Positions 1 through 9,466 of a DNA stretch of 64,000 nt are shown here, one piece after another; positions within the stretch are counted from its first letter, which is position 1; each line of letters begins with the position of its first letter. The stretch spans positions 248,001-312,000 of the forward strand of contig CAVRRZ010000006.1 in assembly GCA_963723745.1 (NCBI GenBank), in the 5' to 3' direction. Both the position numbers and the translations under genes were made by a program. Source of the DNA: CAVRRZ01 sp963723745. Its GTDB lineage: Bacteria; Actinomycetota; Actinomycetes; Mycobacteriales; Geodermatophilaceae. Under the pieces are notes generated by a model. It did not search any database. It was not told where the DNA came from and saw nothing but the letters and a program-made list of their open reading frames with translations.

Positions 1-411
1 GCCGGCGGCTCCGGCCACCCGCGCCTCGGTGGTGTCCGCCGACGCCAGCATCTCCTCCGGGGAGCGCCTCGCGGGCCGCGCCGGAGGCGGCGGCCGTCGT
101 CCGTTCCGCCCGGCGATGATCGCGACCGCACCGAGGAGCCAGAGCGACGCACCGATGCCGCCCTGCAGGTCCTCGGAGACGGCGCGGAAGGGACCCGAGG
201 CGATGGGGCCGCCGAAGAAGACGAGCACGACCTGCTGCCACAGCTCCCGCCGGTGCCACCAGTCCACCAGTCGCTGCACCGCCGGGGCGCGGCGTCCCGG
301 ACGTCGGCCTGGGATCGGCCTGCGGCGGACCACGATCTGCCCGTCAGTGAGATACCGGTCGGTCCAGAGCGGCCGGACCGGCGGCACGGAGGCACCCGCG
401 AACCCGTTCAC
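1..411 (-). CDS. Unrecognised membrane protein, 3' end cut by window edge
   Basis: From a GTG at 411 the frame runs open to the window edge for 137 codons with nearly all codons ending in G or C, which marks it as coding although no stop is inside the window. Residues about 61-72 (QQVVLVFFGGPIAS region) and 85-101 (IGASLWLLGAVAIIAG region) are hydrophobic and could be membrane segments; the remainder is rich in Arg, Pro and Ala. The start is a guess because no Shine-Dalgarno site is obvious. I do not recognise the family and assign no function. Confidence 0.55.
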   Translation of the reverse strand, partial: MNGFAGASVPPVRPLWTDRYLTDGQIVVRRRPIPGRRPGRRAPAVQRLVDWWHRRELWQQVVLVFFGGPIASGPFRAVSEDLQGGIGASLWLLGAVAIIAGRNGRRPPPPARPARRSPEEMLASADTTEARVAGAAG

Positions 412-717
412 GCGTCCAGCTCCGTCCGTCGTCGTGCCTGCCGCCGGCTTTCGTGCGCGACCGGCACCCCAGGTCTACCCGACGACGACGTCCATCCCGG
501 GCAGGTACCCGGCCCGTCGAGCGCCCAGGGGCGCGTGGGGCAGGGGTGACGCCGTCGCCGCTCGAGACGCGGAGGGGCAGGGGAATCAGCGACCGCTCCA
601 GCCCCTCGTCCGCACCCGGCCGCGGAGCGCCCCGGTGCGGTTGGCTCCCGACACGACGCGGGTGGAACTGGTGCCGGCCGGCACCGGCGCCGTGACCGCC
701 CGATAACCTCCGGACCC
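412..717. other. Intergenic region, no gene recognised
   Basis: Between the two divergent membrane-protein genes. Reading frames here look like random GC-rich frames, with no recognisable protein. The only signal I can support is the -10-like element just before the rightward gene. Confidence 0.4.
704..709 (+). promoter_or_regulatory. -10 element of a likely leaderless promoter
   Basis: TAACCT matches the actinobacterial TANNNT -10 pattern and lies 8 nt before the GTG at 718. That spacing puts transcription start at or beside the start codon, so a leaderless transcript is inferred. No clear -35 was seen. Confidence 0.45.
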
Positions 718-1095
718 GTGATCGGTACCGCAGCCCTCGTGGCCTGCCTGCTCCTGCTGGGACTGGCAGGCATGCAGGCCGGTCTGGCGGCCGGCCGCCC
801 ATGGGGCCGGTTCGCCTGGGGCGGACAGCACGAGGTGCTCCCGACCCAGCTGCGCATCAGCAGCGTCGTCTCGATCCTCGTCTACCTCTTATTCGCCGCG
901 GTGGCGCTGACCGCGTCCGGGTGGGCTCGCCTGCTGCCCGAGGGCTTCGCGAACGGGGCAGCCTGGGTCATCGCCGTCTACACCGGTCTCGGTGTGCTGC
1001 TCAACGGCGTCTCCCGCAGCAGGTCCGAACGCGCGGTCATGACGCCGGTGTCGCTGGTGCTGGCCGTCTGCTTCGTCGTCATCGCCCGGGGCTGA
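718..1095 (+). CDS. Unrecognised four-helix membrane protein
   Basis: A 125-residue protein starting at GTG 718. Four hydrophobic stretches at about residues 3-25, 45-65, 78-95 and 106-122 suggest a small polytopic membrane protein; the short loop around residues 26-44 carries charged and aromatic residues. There is no Shine-Dalgarno site, but a -10-like TAACCT sits 8 nt upstream, consistent with leaderless translation. The length and topology fit small uncharacterised actinobacterial membrane proteins; I cannot name the family. Coding-like sequence continues in the same frame after its TGA (see the next entry), so the stop may not be the real end. Confidence 0.7.
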   Translation: MIGTAALVACLLLLGLAGMQAGLAAGRPWGRFAWGGQHEVLPTQLRISSVVSILVYLLFAAVALTASGWARLLPEGFANGAAWVIAVYTGLGVLLNGVSRSRSERAVMTPVSLVLAVCFVVIARG

Positions 1096-1218
1096 GCCCG
1101 GCGTCTCGCCGACCGCCCCTACCTGCCCACCCGCTACTGGCCGGCGTTCGTCGACCTCGTCCGCGGCCCGATCCTCTGGCGCGACGTGTACCGCGGGCCC
1201 CGCCCTGAACATCGCTAG
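1096..1218 (+). other. Coding-like tail directly after the TGA of the preceding gene
   Basis: In the same frame as the preceding gene, the 40 codons after its TGA up to TAG 1216-1218 have strong G/C third positions and a protein-like composition (for example YLPTRYWPAFVDLVRGPI). No start codon lies between. It is either the end of a gene whose beginning has been lost, or the real C-terminus of the upstream protein interrupted by a sequence error. Family not recognised. Confidence 0.35.
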
Positions 1219-1236
1219 ATCTAGGGGGCTCGCGGC

Positions 1237-2045
1237 CTAACCGCCGAGGCGGGCGCAGTCGGCCGAGGTGAGCTCCAGCGGTGCACCCGGCGCGAGCTGC
1301 GCGAGCACCATGCCCAGCACCAGCGGGCTGCGCGGCAGGTCGCCGTGACCGACCCGTGCGTCGGCGCAGACCGACTGCACCGTCAGGTTCAGCGCTCCGT
1401 CCAGCCGTGCCGAGTCCGGCGGCGTCACCGTGGCGTCCTGCTCGGTCCAGATCGACACCCAGGTCGGCCCCTCCGGAGTCTCGTCTCCGGCGTTCAGCTC
1501 CCGCAGGACGTCGCTGCCGGTGGCCAGCTGCCGGCAGCCGACGGGGCACCGGTCGGGCGCGAGGTCGCCGGCGAGGTCGGCGAGCGTGGTGCCGTGGTGG
1601 GGGGAGCCGAGCGTCACCACCCGTCGGGTGTGCTCCGCCCCGCCGTCGGCCACCCAGAGCCGGGCCACCACCCCGCCCGCCGAGTACCCGACGATGTCGA
1701 CGGTCTCGGCGCCGGTGCGTTCGAGCGCGCGTCCCGGCGGCCTCGCCCAGGGCGTCGGCGGCGGCCCTGAGGTCACCGGTGCCGTTGCCGGGGAGGGGGA
1801 CGACTGCGACCTCGCGCCCGGCGGCGGTCAGCCGGGCCTCGAGGTCGCGCAGCGAGCCCACGTCGCCGCCGTAGCCGGGCACCAGCAGGACCGGCCCGGG
1901 CCGGTCCTGCGGCACCGCCTCGGCCGCGGCGCCGCCGAGGCGGTCGGCCAGGGCGACGCCCCCCAGGGCCAGCGCCGCGACAACGAGGACGGCGAGAGCC
2001 GCGACGAGGACGCCGCCGTCGGGCGGGGGCGGGACCGACGAGCAC
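1237..2045 (-). CDS. Lipase/esterase-like alpha/beta hydrolase (frameshifted)
   Basis: The product reads as an N-terminal membrane anchor or signal (VLVAALAVLVVAALALGG), then PVLLVPGYGGDVGSL (oxyanion region), and after a one-base break near 1730 the nucleophile elbow DIVGYSAGGVVARL with Ser in GYSAGG, followed by VTLGSPHHGTTLADL, typical of triacylglycerol lipases and related hydrolases. An Asp around SIWTEQDATVTPPD and a late His complete a plausible triad. It probably acts outside the membrane on an ester substrate. The N-terminus is unclear: GTG 2045 is the nearest start but needs another one-base correction around 2010-2040. It diverges from the phosphatidyltransferase gene. Confidence 0.7.
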
Positions 2046-2107
2046 CCCTCTACTGTCCCTGCTGTCGCCGGTCCCGCCACCGGCCCGCCGCCGAGGAGGA
2101 GGATCGC

Positions 2108-2807
2108 GTGCTCAGCCGGGAGGAGTACCTGGCCGCCTGGTCGCGGTGGCACGGTGGCACGCAGCCGGCCGACAGCGCGCTCGTCCGGGGCTGGCTGTCC
2201 ACCGCGTACGCGCTCGCCCGCACGCTGTCCTGGCTCCCGCCGCTGGCCGCGACCGCGCTGGGCCTGTTCGTGGCGGCGGGGGGAGCGGCCCTGGCGCCGT
2301 TGGGCGGGTGGGCGCTGGTCGCCGCGGGCCTGCTGGTGGGGCTCTCCGGTCTGCTCGACTCCCTCGACGGGGCGCTGGCCATCGCCGGCGGCCGGGCCTC
2401 GCGCCGCGGCTTCGTGCTCGACTCGGCTGTCGACCGGGTCACCGAGGTGGCCTACGCGGTGGCCCTGTGGCTGGCGGGGGCGCCGGGGCTGGCTCGCCGC
2501 CGCTTTCGGGGCGCTGTGCTGGCTGCCCGACTACCTGCGCGCCAGGGCGGGGCAGGCCGGGGTGCGGGAGACCGGCGCCCTCTCGGTCTGGGAGCGGCCC
2601 ACGCGGGTGGCCATGACCGGCTTCACTCTCGGCGGGGCCGGGATCGTCTGGGGCACCGGCGCGGCCGAGCTCGTGGTCACCGTCGGTGCGGCCGTTGGCG
2701 TCGCGCTCGGCGTGGTGGGCACCGCCCAGCTGGGCGTCTCGCTGCGCCGCGCGCTGGGGGAGCTCCCGGGCCCGGACGGCGGGGGCGAGCGCGCGAACCT
2801 AGGGTGA
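2108..2807 (+). CDS. CDP-alcohol phosphatidyltransferase family protein (one frameshift)
   Basis: This family transfers a phosphoalcohol head group from CDP-diacylglycerol or CDP-alcohol in the membrane. The signature is visible in slightly divergent form: DSLDGALA followed by GFVLDSAVDRVTE, giving the four metal-binding Asp residues. Flanking segments (LAATALGLFVAAGGAALA, ALVAAGLLVGLSGLL, and later AMTGFTLGGAGIVWG, VVTVGAAVGVALGV) are membrane helices. GTG 2108 is preceded by a strong Shine-Dalgarno GAGGAGGAGG ending 5 nt upstream. A one-base insertion near 2491-2497 shifts the frame; the rest continues to TGA 2807. About 232 residues. The head group cannot be predicted. Confidence 0.8.
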
Positions 2808-2866
2808 ACGGGCCCGAACCACCCGCCGGTCACCGCGGCCGGACTGCCCGCGCCACTCCAGGGAGC

Positions 2867-3850
2867 ATGCCCGTGCCCGTCGTCGTCACCGGCTCGATCG
2901 CGACCGACCACCTCATGACCTTTCCCGGCACCTTCACCGAGCAGTTCGTGGAGGGTCAGATGGGCAACGTGTCGCTGTCGTTCCTCGTCGACGACCTGGT
3001 GCAGCACCGCGGCGGCGCCGGGGCCAACATGGCCTACGGGCTGGGGCTGCTCGGGCTGGAGCCGGTACTGGTCGGCGCGGTGGGCAGCGACTTCGCCGAC
3101 TACGACGCCTGGCTCTCGCGACACGGCGTCGACACCCGCAGCGTGCACTGGTCGGAGCTCAAGCACACCGCCCGCTTCGTCTGCACCACCGACGCCGTCA
3201 ACAACCAGATCGCGTCGTTCTACTCGGGCGCCATGGCCGAGGCATCGATGATCGAGCTGGCCCCGGTCGAGCAGCGCGTGGGCCGGCCCGACCTCGTGGT
3301 GGTCGGACCCAACGACCCCACCGCCATGGCGCGGCACACCGAGGAGTGCCGGGAGAAGGGCTACCCGTTCGTCGCCGACCCGAGCCAGCAGTTGGCCTGG
3401 GCCGACGGCGAGCTCATCCGCGACCTCGTGGACGGTGCCGACGTGCTCTTCACCAACGAGTACGAGGCGGCCCTGCTGCTGCAGAAGACCGGATGGGCAG
3501 CCGACGAGGTGCTCGCCCGGGTCGGCACCTGGGTGACCACCCGGGCGGCCGACGGCGTGCTGGTGCGTCGGGCGGGTGCGGAGCCGCTGTCGGTGATCGC
3601 GGTGCCGGAGACCAAGCCCGTCGAGCCGACCGGGGGCGGCGACGCGCTGCGGGCCGGCTTCCTCGCCGGGCGGGCGTGGGGCCTGTCGCTGGAGCGCTCG
3701 ACCCAACTGGGCTCGGCGGTGGCGACCGCAGCGGTCGAGGTGGTCGGCACCCAGGAGTACGACCTGCCCAAGCAGGAGTTCCTCGAGCGGTTCGCCGAGG
3801 CCTTCGGCGCCGACGCCGCCGACGACGTCGCGCCGCACCTGCCCGGCTGA
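2867..3850 (+). CDS. adoK: Adenosine kinase, PfkB family
   Basis: A 327-residue sugar/nucleoside kinase very close to mycobacterial AdoK: VTGSIATDHLMTFPG at the N-terminus, LSFLVDDLVQHRGGAGANMA, and ADPSQQLAW in the middle. The PfkB C-terminal signature is PTGGGDALRAGFLAGR, with the catalytic Asp in GGGDA. AdoK phosphorylates adenosine to AMP in purine salvage in the cytoplasm. ATG 2867 is preceded by AGGGAG; a GTG two codons later is a possible alternative. The gene is intact and its end nearly abuts the convergent flavin reductase gene. Assignment rests on recalled similarity to the mycobacterial protein, which runs through most of the length. Confidence 0.92.
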   Translation: MPVPVVVTGSIATDHLMTFPGTFTEQFVEGQMGNVSLSFLVDDLVQHRGGAGANMAYGLGLLGLEPVLVGAVGSDFADYDAWLSRHGVDTRSVHWSELKHTARFVCTTDAVNNQIASFYSGAMAEASMIELAPVEQRVGRPDLVVVGPNDPTAMARHTEECREKGYPFVADPSQQLAWADGELIRDLVDGADVLFTNEYEAALLLQKTGWAADEVLARVGTWVTTRAADGVLVRRAGAEPLSVIAVPETKPVEPTGGGDALRAGFLAGRAWGLSLERSTQLGSAVATAAVEVVGTQEYDLPKQEFLERFAEAFGADAADDVAPHLPG

Positions 3851-3860
3851 CCGGGGCGGC

Positions 3861-4543
3861 TCACCCGGGCTGCTCGTCCCCCCGCACCCGCATGCCGATG
3901 GCCGGGTCGGCCTCCCACGCCGTGAACGGGATCCGGGCGATCTCCTTGACCTCGCCGATGGTGGCCCACTCGTTGCCGCCCAGCCGTGCCAGCGGGCGCA
4001 GTTCCTCGATCCGCGGTCGGCCGTCGCGGACGACGCTCTCCCACGCGGTGATCCGCTGCACCGCGCCGAACACGACCGTGCTGTCGCCCAGCCGGACCGT
4101 GGTGTGCAGCCGGCACTCGATGGACACCGGTGAATCGGCGACCCGGAGCGCGCCGACCACCTCGCTGGGCTCGAGGCGGACGCCGCAGTACTCGGCCTCG
4201 CTGACGCCGGGCGGGAAATCGGTGCCTGTCGCGTTGACCTGTTCGAAGAGGTGTCTCCGGCGTCAGGTTGACCGTGAACTCCCCGGTCGCCTCGACGTTG
4301 TTGAGCGAGTCCTTGCGCCCCACCGACGTGAACGAGATGACCGGCGGCGCGACGCAGGCGACGGTGAAGAACGAGTGCGGCGCGAGGTTGTGCACCCCCT
4401 CGGCGGAGCGTGCTGCAGACCCACGCGATCGGTCGCGGCACGACCACCGAGTTCATCACCCGGTAGAAGTCACGGGCGGGCAGGTCTGCCGGGTCGAAGT
4501 GCACCCGCGGGTTGGAGCCTGGCACTGCGTCTGGGGCGGTCAC
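3861..4543 (-). CDS. Flavin reductase-like FMN-binding protein (DIM6/NTAB type, frameshifted)
   Basis: Rebuilt across breaks near 4410 and 4250, the protein reads FDPADLPARDFYRVMNSVVV, then PRPIAWV, HNLAPHSFFTVACVAPPVIS, FTSVGRKDSLNNVEATGEF, TVNLTPET and finally SPVSIECRLHTTVRLGDSTV and VVFGAVQRI. This is the split-barrel flavin reductase fold, in which the PRPIAWV and NLAPHSFF segments bind FMN. Members reduce flavin or act as NADH:FMN oxidoreductases for partner monooxygenases. It is last in a minus-strand run after the carotenoid genes, 46 nt beyond the glycosyltransferase stop, so co-transcription is likely. The start is GTG 4543; an ATG just upstream runs into a stop. Confidence 0.75.
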
Positions 4544-4589
4544 CGCTCCATCGTCGCCGGTGCCCGGCCACGCGGCGCGACCGGGGCGG

Positions 4590-5700
4590 TCAGACGGGTC
4601 GGCCCCGCCACCGCAGGGTGCCTCGTCGGTGCCCGATGATCGACCGGGCGACGAGAGCGTCGAGGACCAGCATCGACACCGGGTGCGCCAGCGCATCCGG
4701 CCAGACCCGGCTGCCGGTCGCGGCGGCCACGACCGCGCGGCCGGCGACGCCCGCGGCGTACCCCACCAGGCCGGCCCGTGACCCGCGCAGCGCGGCGGTG
4801 GCCGGCACCACCCACACCGCGGTCAGCGCTGCGGCGGCGAGGCTGCTGGCCGCCGGTGAGCCCCCGACGGCGGCCCACAGCGACTTGGCGTAACCGTCCC
4901 GGACGGCCGGCCAGCCGTCGTACATGCGGCAGGCCGCCAGCCGGGAGCCGTCGACCGGCACGCCGCGCCCGCCGGAGGCCTTGACGGCGCGCAGCAGTGC
5001 GATGTCCTCGAGCACCTCGCCGCGGACGGCGGCGTGTCCTCCGGCCCGCTCGTACGCCGCCCGGCCCACCGCCAGGAACTGCCCGTTGGCCGCGGCCAGC
5101 GACGGCCGCGGCGACCGCTCGGCCAGCCGCAGCGGCAGGGTGGTCGCCCACAGCCACGGTGCGAGCGGCTGCACGAGGCGCTCGGGGACCGTGCCGGCCA
5201 GCGGACGCGGCCACGGGGAGACCAGGTCGAGCCCGTGCCGGTCGAGCAGCGCGACCGCTGAGGCGATCGCGTCAGGGGCGAGCCGCACGTCGGCGTCGAC
5301 GAAGACCAGTACCTCGGCGTCGGCGGCGGCTTGCACCCCCGTGGCGCAGGCGTGCGGCTTGCCCAGCCAGCCCGGGGGTGGCGGCGGGGCGGACACCAGG
5401 TGGACGCGCCCGTCGGCGTAGCTACGGACGACGTCCGCCGTCCCGTCGGTCGAACCGTCGTCGACCACCACGATCCGCAGCCGGTCGACGCCGCGCTGGG
5501 CCAGCAGCCCCGCGAGGCAGGCGCCGACCTCGGCCTCCTCGTCCCGCACCGGCAGGACGACGGTGACCGGCCGGCGGACCGGCGCGAGGTTCTCCGGGGG
5601 CCGCCGCAGGAGCCGCATGTTGAGCGCAGCGTGCAGCCGCTCCCGCCACGGCGAGCCCGGCCAGCGTGCGCACCGCCGGCCCGCTGCGTCGGCGGGTCAT
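4590..5700 (-). CDS. Family 2 glycosyltransferase of the carotenoid operon
   Basis: The catalytic GT-A domain is clear: VTVVLPVRDEEAEVGACLAG, RIVVVDDGSTDGTADVV, VLVFVDADVRL (DxD) and AANGQFLAVGRAAYERAGG, with EDIALL and later membrane segments (LAAAALTAVWVVPATAAL and others). Such enzymes often follow CruF in actinobacterial carotenoid clusters and glycosylate the hydroxylated carotenoid at the membrane. ATG 5700 overlaps the CruF stop (ATGA), and the stretch from there (TLAGLAVAGAA) gives the usual N-terminal membrane anchor, but a one-base break near 5640 is needed to join it; without that, ATG 5618 opens an uninterrupted 342-residue frame. The acceptor is inferred from context. Confidence 0.82.
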
Positions 5701-6525
5701 CTGCCCGGGCGGTGCGCGCGGCGGTGCTGGACGAGCAGCGCCGCGGCCACGGGGAGGCCGAGCGCGGCGCCCCAGGCGGCCGAACCCGGCAGGCCGAGCC
5801 AGCCGGCGTGCGCGAGGGCTCCGCCGAGGGTCATCCAGCCGATGGCCAGCAGCGCCGGTGCGTCCCCGGTGCGCGGCCCGCCGGGCAGGGCCGTGCGCTC
5901 GACCAGTCGGTCGAGCGCGGCCATCAGCACCAGGCCGGCCAGCAGCCAGCCCGCGAGGTTGGTGAGCGGGACGGTGTCGATGCCGGGCAGGCCGGGCGAG
6001 GGGTGCGCCCAGGTCCAGTACCCGGCCTGGACCAGCTGAGGGTCGAGGACGACGTCCCAGGCGGCGAAGGTTGCGGCGGCCGCCGTGACGCGGACGACCC
6101 GGCGCCCGGGGCGAGCCGCCGGCCAGCCTGCGCGCGAGCGATCCAGCTGGGCCACGCCATCATCAGCCAGGCCAGCGGCACCAGGAACGGGACGCCGAGC
6201 AGCGTCGGGCCGAGGACGTCGCTGTAGGCGTAGGTGCCGTACGGGAAACCGGTGGCCAGCCCGACGGCCTCGAACACGACGGCGACGACCGGCGACCAGC
6301 ACGAGCAGGCCCAGCCCCGTGCGCGGGCCGCGGCTGAGCCGTCGCGTGCGCCACCGACAGCGCCGAGCCCAGCAGCACGATGGCCCAGCTGACCGCGTCG
6401 CGGCCCCCGCCCGAGGCCAGCGGGTAGGCGATCGCCGTGAGCACGAGCAGCACCGCGAGCGCGACGGGGATCCACCGGACCGAGGCGCCCACCGGCGGCC
6501 GGCGGGTGGCCGAGAGGGCGGTCAC
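5697..6525 (-). CDS. cruF: CruF-like carotenoid 1',2'-hydratase, membrane protein (frameshifted)
   Basis: Members of this family (DUF422) add water to the end group of acyclic or monocyclic carotenoids. The diagnostic stretch is VFEAVGLATGFPYGTYAYSD followed by VLGPTLLGVPFLVPLAWLMM, then FAAWDVVLDPQLVQAGYW. Six or so hydrophobic helices are visible. GTG 6525 overlaps the stop of the oxidoreductase upstream (GTGA) and the gene's own stop overlaps the glycosyltransferase start (ATGA), so the three are translationally coupled. One-base breaks near 6300 and 6130 split the frame. The order desaturase-like oxidoreductase, CruF, glycosyltransferase supports a glycosylated hydroxy-carotenoid product. 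Confidence 0.85.
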
Positions 6526-8190
6526 CGGCGGCCGACCCGGGCCGCGAGGCCGCGCCGCGCCCGGCTCGCCGCCGCGCGACCGCGGGCGACCGCACCGGGG
6601 CCGGCGAGCACTGCGCGGGCCGCGGTGCGCCCGGAGTTGCCGGACACGCCGCCGCCCGGGTGGGTGGACGCCCCGGCGAGGTAGAGCCCGGCCAGGCCGG
6701 GCACCCGGTAGCCGGAGAGCGCGGGCGTGGGCCGGAAGCGCGAACATGCTGGCCAGCCCCATCTCCACGTGCATGACGTTGCCACGGGGCAGCGACAGTT
6801 CACGCTCGAGAGCGAGCGGGGTCTGTACGTACAGTCGCTGTACCGAATCGGCGAAGCCCGGCGCGAAGCGGTCCACGGCGTCGACGAGCCGCTCGCGCCT
6901 CAGCATCGGCGAGGGCGTCCCAGTCGCCGCCGTCGGCCAGCGCGTAGGGGTACCACTGACCCCAGATCGGTGACGACGTGCTGCCCCGGCGGGGCGAGCG
7001 TGTCGTCGCTTGCCGAGAAGGACATGGCCAGGGGGACCGGGTCGCGGGGCAGCCGCCCGGCGAGCCAGTCGCCGTGCGCGAGCGGCCAGCTGCGCGCGGT
7101 CGGTGCAGAGAAGTTGCAGTCCCTGTAACGATTCGTCTTCCGTGGCGCCGGGATAGCGGGGAGGCGCGTCGGTGAGCGCGCGCACGACCAGCCCGAAGCC
7201 GTTGCCCAGCGGCGGGTCGGCGTCGGCGAGCGCGGGGGGCGCCGCCGCCCCGGCGAGCCGGCGGGTGACGCCGATGTGGCAGGCGGCGACCACCGCGTCG
7301 GCGGTGATCCGGCGTCCCGAGGCGGTCTCGACGCCGATGATGCGCGGACCGTCGCCGTCGTCCGCCGTCAGCAGTCGCGCGGCGCCGTCACCGAGCGTCA
7401 CCCGGCCGCCGTCGGCCTCGAGCCGGCGACGCAGCGCCGCGGTGAGACCGCCGGAGCCGCCGACGGGATGACCGGGCGGGACGTCGTGCAGCAGCGTGGC
7501 CCAGCGCGACCATGGCCGCGGTGCCGGGCTCGGACATCGGGGGCCCGGACTGCGCGCCGAACCAGGCCAGGGCGGCCTTGAGCCGCTCGCTGGTGAACCA
7601 GCGGTCGAGCAGGGCGTCGCCGGAGCCGAGGAAGTCGACCGCCAGGTCGCCGCCCGGTGTGCGAGGCCGGCCCTCCCGGGGCGCGCCCAGGGGCCAGAAC
7701 GAGCGGACCAGCCGGACCGGCCGCGGGCGGCCGCGCGAACGAGGCGACGACGGCCCGGCTGCGCGGCGCCCAGACCGCGACGAACCGCGGTAGGCCGCGG
7801 CGTCGGCCCGGTCCGCAGGCGGCCTCGATCGAGGCGCAGGTGGCGTCGAGGTCGACCGAGAAGACCAGCGGCCGGCCGTCCGGTCCGGGCGTCGCCGGGG
7901 GCCGGGGCGGGCGCGAACCCCCACGGGTCGCAGTCGACGTAGCGCAGGCCGTGCGGCGGCCAGGTCGAGCTCCTCGACGATGCCGCTGTGCCGGATGATG
8001 ACGTGCGCGCTGGAACCGCGGTCGACGCGCACCCCGGGCCAGCGCTCGACCGTCGACACGGCGCCGCCGAGCACCTCGTCGGACTCCAGCGACCTCGACC
8101 GAGCAGACCGGCGCGCGCCAGGTAGCAGGCGGCGACCAGCCCGTTGTGGCCCGAGCCGATCACGACGACGTCGACGCGGGTGTCGGGCAC
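6522..8190 (-). CDS. FAD-dependent carotenoid oxidoreductase (phytoene desaturase/CrtO-like, frameshifted)
   Basis: The N-terminus has the dinucleotide-binding fold VVVIGSGHNGLVAACYLARA, followed by GGAVSTVERWPGVRVDRGSS and a C-terminal FAD-binding region GLYLAGASTHPGGGVSGNSG. These are the hallmarks of the desaturase/ketolase superfamily acting on carotenoids at the membrane; whether it desaturates, isomerises or oxidises cannot be told from sequence. Length about 556 residues, as expected. ATG 8190 lies 13 nt beyond the GNAT stop. At least five one-base breaks (about 8105, 7960, 7500, 6950, 6740) scatter the product over three frames, yet every conserved block is present, so I treat it as an intact gene in poor sequence. 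Confidence 0.82.
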
Positions 8191-8203
8191 GGGGGTGAGG
8201 ACG

Positions 8204-8812
8204 TCACGCTCGGTCGTTCGCCGGCGCGGGGCCCCGCGGATGCAGGGCCGGCGGCTGCAGCGGCAGCGTCGCGCCGAGGATCGCGAACGGACGGGCGTCG
8301 CCCGGGAAGTGGTAGCCGCGGGCGAGGTCGACGAAGCCGTCGGCGTGGTACAGCCGGAAGGCCTTGGTGTCGGCGTCCGGGGTGGACAGCAGCGCCGCGG
8401 GATGGGGCAGGCCGGCGACCAGCGCGTGCAGCAGCTGCCGGCCCAGGCCCTGGCTCTGGTGCTCGGGGTGGACGTGCAGCTCGCACACCTCGAACGCGCC
8501 GGGCAGCCATCGCTTCGCCGTCCGCCGGTCGAGCGCCGCGCGCACCTGGTCGTGCCACCACTGGCCGGGGGCGATGAGGTAGCCGTAGCCGAAGCCGACG
8601 AGCTGCTCGCCGTCCGGAGTGGCCGCGAAGGCGCCGACGGCGCGGAAACCGGGCCGCTCGGTGTGCTGGATGGCGTAGCCGTAGCGCCCGGCGACGACGG
8701 CGGAGTCGTAGCCCATGGCCAGGCCGTAGATGGCGAGGGCCTCGTGCATGTGGTCGCGCAGCCAGCGGGTGGGCAGCTCGGTGATGCGGGTGGCGGGCGT
8801 GGTGCCGGTCAT
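8204..8812 (-). CDS. GNAT-family acetyltransferase
   Basis: A 202-residue intact protein. The acetyl-CoA binding motif is ELHVHPEHQSQGLGRQLLHA (motif A, Q-x-x-G-L-G), preceded by VGFGYGYLIAPGQWWHDQVR and followed by RLYHADGFVDLARG, the usual C-terminal beta-bulge region. The substrate is not predictable. ATG 8812 overlaps the YbaK-like stop (ATGA), and the next gene begins 13 nt after the stop, so it lies inside the carotenoid-side operon, although no functional link to pigment synthesis is evident. Confidence 0.85.
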   Translation of the reverse strand: MTGTTPATRITELPTRWLRDHMHEALAIYGLAMGYDSAVVAGRYGYAIQHTERPGFRAVGAFAATPDGEQLVGFGYGYLIAPGQWWHDQVRAALDRRTAKRWLPGAFEVCELHVHPEHQSQGLGRQLLHALVAGLPHPAALLSTPDADTKAFRLYHADGFVDLARGYHFPGDARPFAILGATLPLQPPALHPRGPAPANDRA

Positions 8813-9358
8813 GGAGCGAGCGCCTCCGTGCCGCCGACGCCGAGCGCGGTCGCATCGGTCGGCCCGCTGCCGACCTCGGCGGCGGTGCCGGCGGTGAGCC
8901 GGAGCAGCTCGTCGTAGCTGGTCGGGAAGACCGTCGAGCGGGTGTCCGGCGGCGGCCCAGACCTGCGTCGTGCCGGGCGAGCTCGACGTCGACGAGGGTG
9001 CCGATCGGCTCGGGGTGCCCGATCGGCGCGACGCCGCCGATGGCCTGGCCGGTGTGCCTGCGGACGAAGTCGGCGTCGGCCCGGGCTGATGCCGGCGACG
9101 CCGAGCAGACCGGCGACCGTGGTCTCGTCGACCCGGTGCGCGCCGCTGGTGAGGACCAGCAGGGGGCGGGCTCGGCGTCCGCCGTCGACGGCGAAGACCA
9201 GGCTGTTGACGATCGCGCCGACGGGCACGCCGAGCGCGGCGGCGGCCGCGGCCGCGGTGCGGACGTCGTCGGGGAGGACGCGGATCTCGCCGGTGCGCCC
9301 GGCGTCGCTCAGCAGGCGGGCGACCTGCGGCCACCCGGGGGTGCTCGGGCGCGGACAT
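8809..9358 (-). CDS. YbaK/EbsC-type aminoacyl-tRNA editing domain protein (frameshifted)
   Basis: Rebuilt over breaks near 9343, 9085 and 8955, the protein contains VARLLSDAGRTGEIRVLPDD, GVPVGAIVNSLVFAVDGG, RPLLVLTSGAHRVDE and GGVAPIGHPEPIGTLVDVEL. These match the YbaK/ProX fold, whose free-standing members hydrolyse mischarged tRNAs such as Cys-tRNA(Pro). The conserved Lys of that family is not obvious here because the relevant part is interrupted. First gene of the minus-strand run 9358-3861; ATG 9358 is the only good start, and its leader faces the LexA-controlled dnaE2 promoter about 70-110 bp away. Confidence 0.75.
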
Positions 9359-9427
9359 GCGGCTGATCCTGCCACCGGCTCCGGAGGACCGCTGCGGCGG
9401 ACCGACGGCGCGCGCCCGGTTCCTGTC

Positions 9428-9456
9428 TTGACGCCGGCGTGCGGGTCGGGTCTACT
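9428..9456 (+). promoter_or_regulatory. Promoter of the DUF6504-HEPN-dnaE2 operon
   Basis: A -35 TTGACG at 9428-9433 and a -10 TCTACT at 9451-9456 are separated by exactly 17 bp. The LexA box starts 10 bp after the -10, so it would cover the transcription start region. Confidence 0.65.
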
Positions 9457-9466
9457 GGTGCCGTGT

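Noticed and set aside
1093..1095. TGA as selenocysteine codon
   Set aside because: No selenoprotein family recognised, no SECIS-like stem seen after it and the upstream protein ends naturally in a membrane helix.
1430..3850. 806-codon frame joining the phosphatidyltransferase and adenosine kinase
   Set aside because: Its first part is antisense to the lipase gene, and the phosphatidyltransferase leaves this frame at an indel near 2495; adoK has its own ATG and ribosome site.
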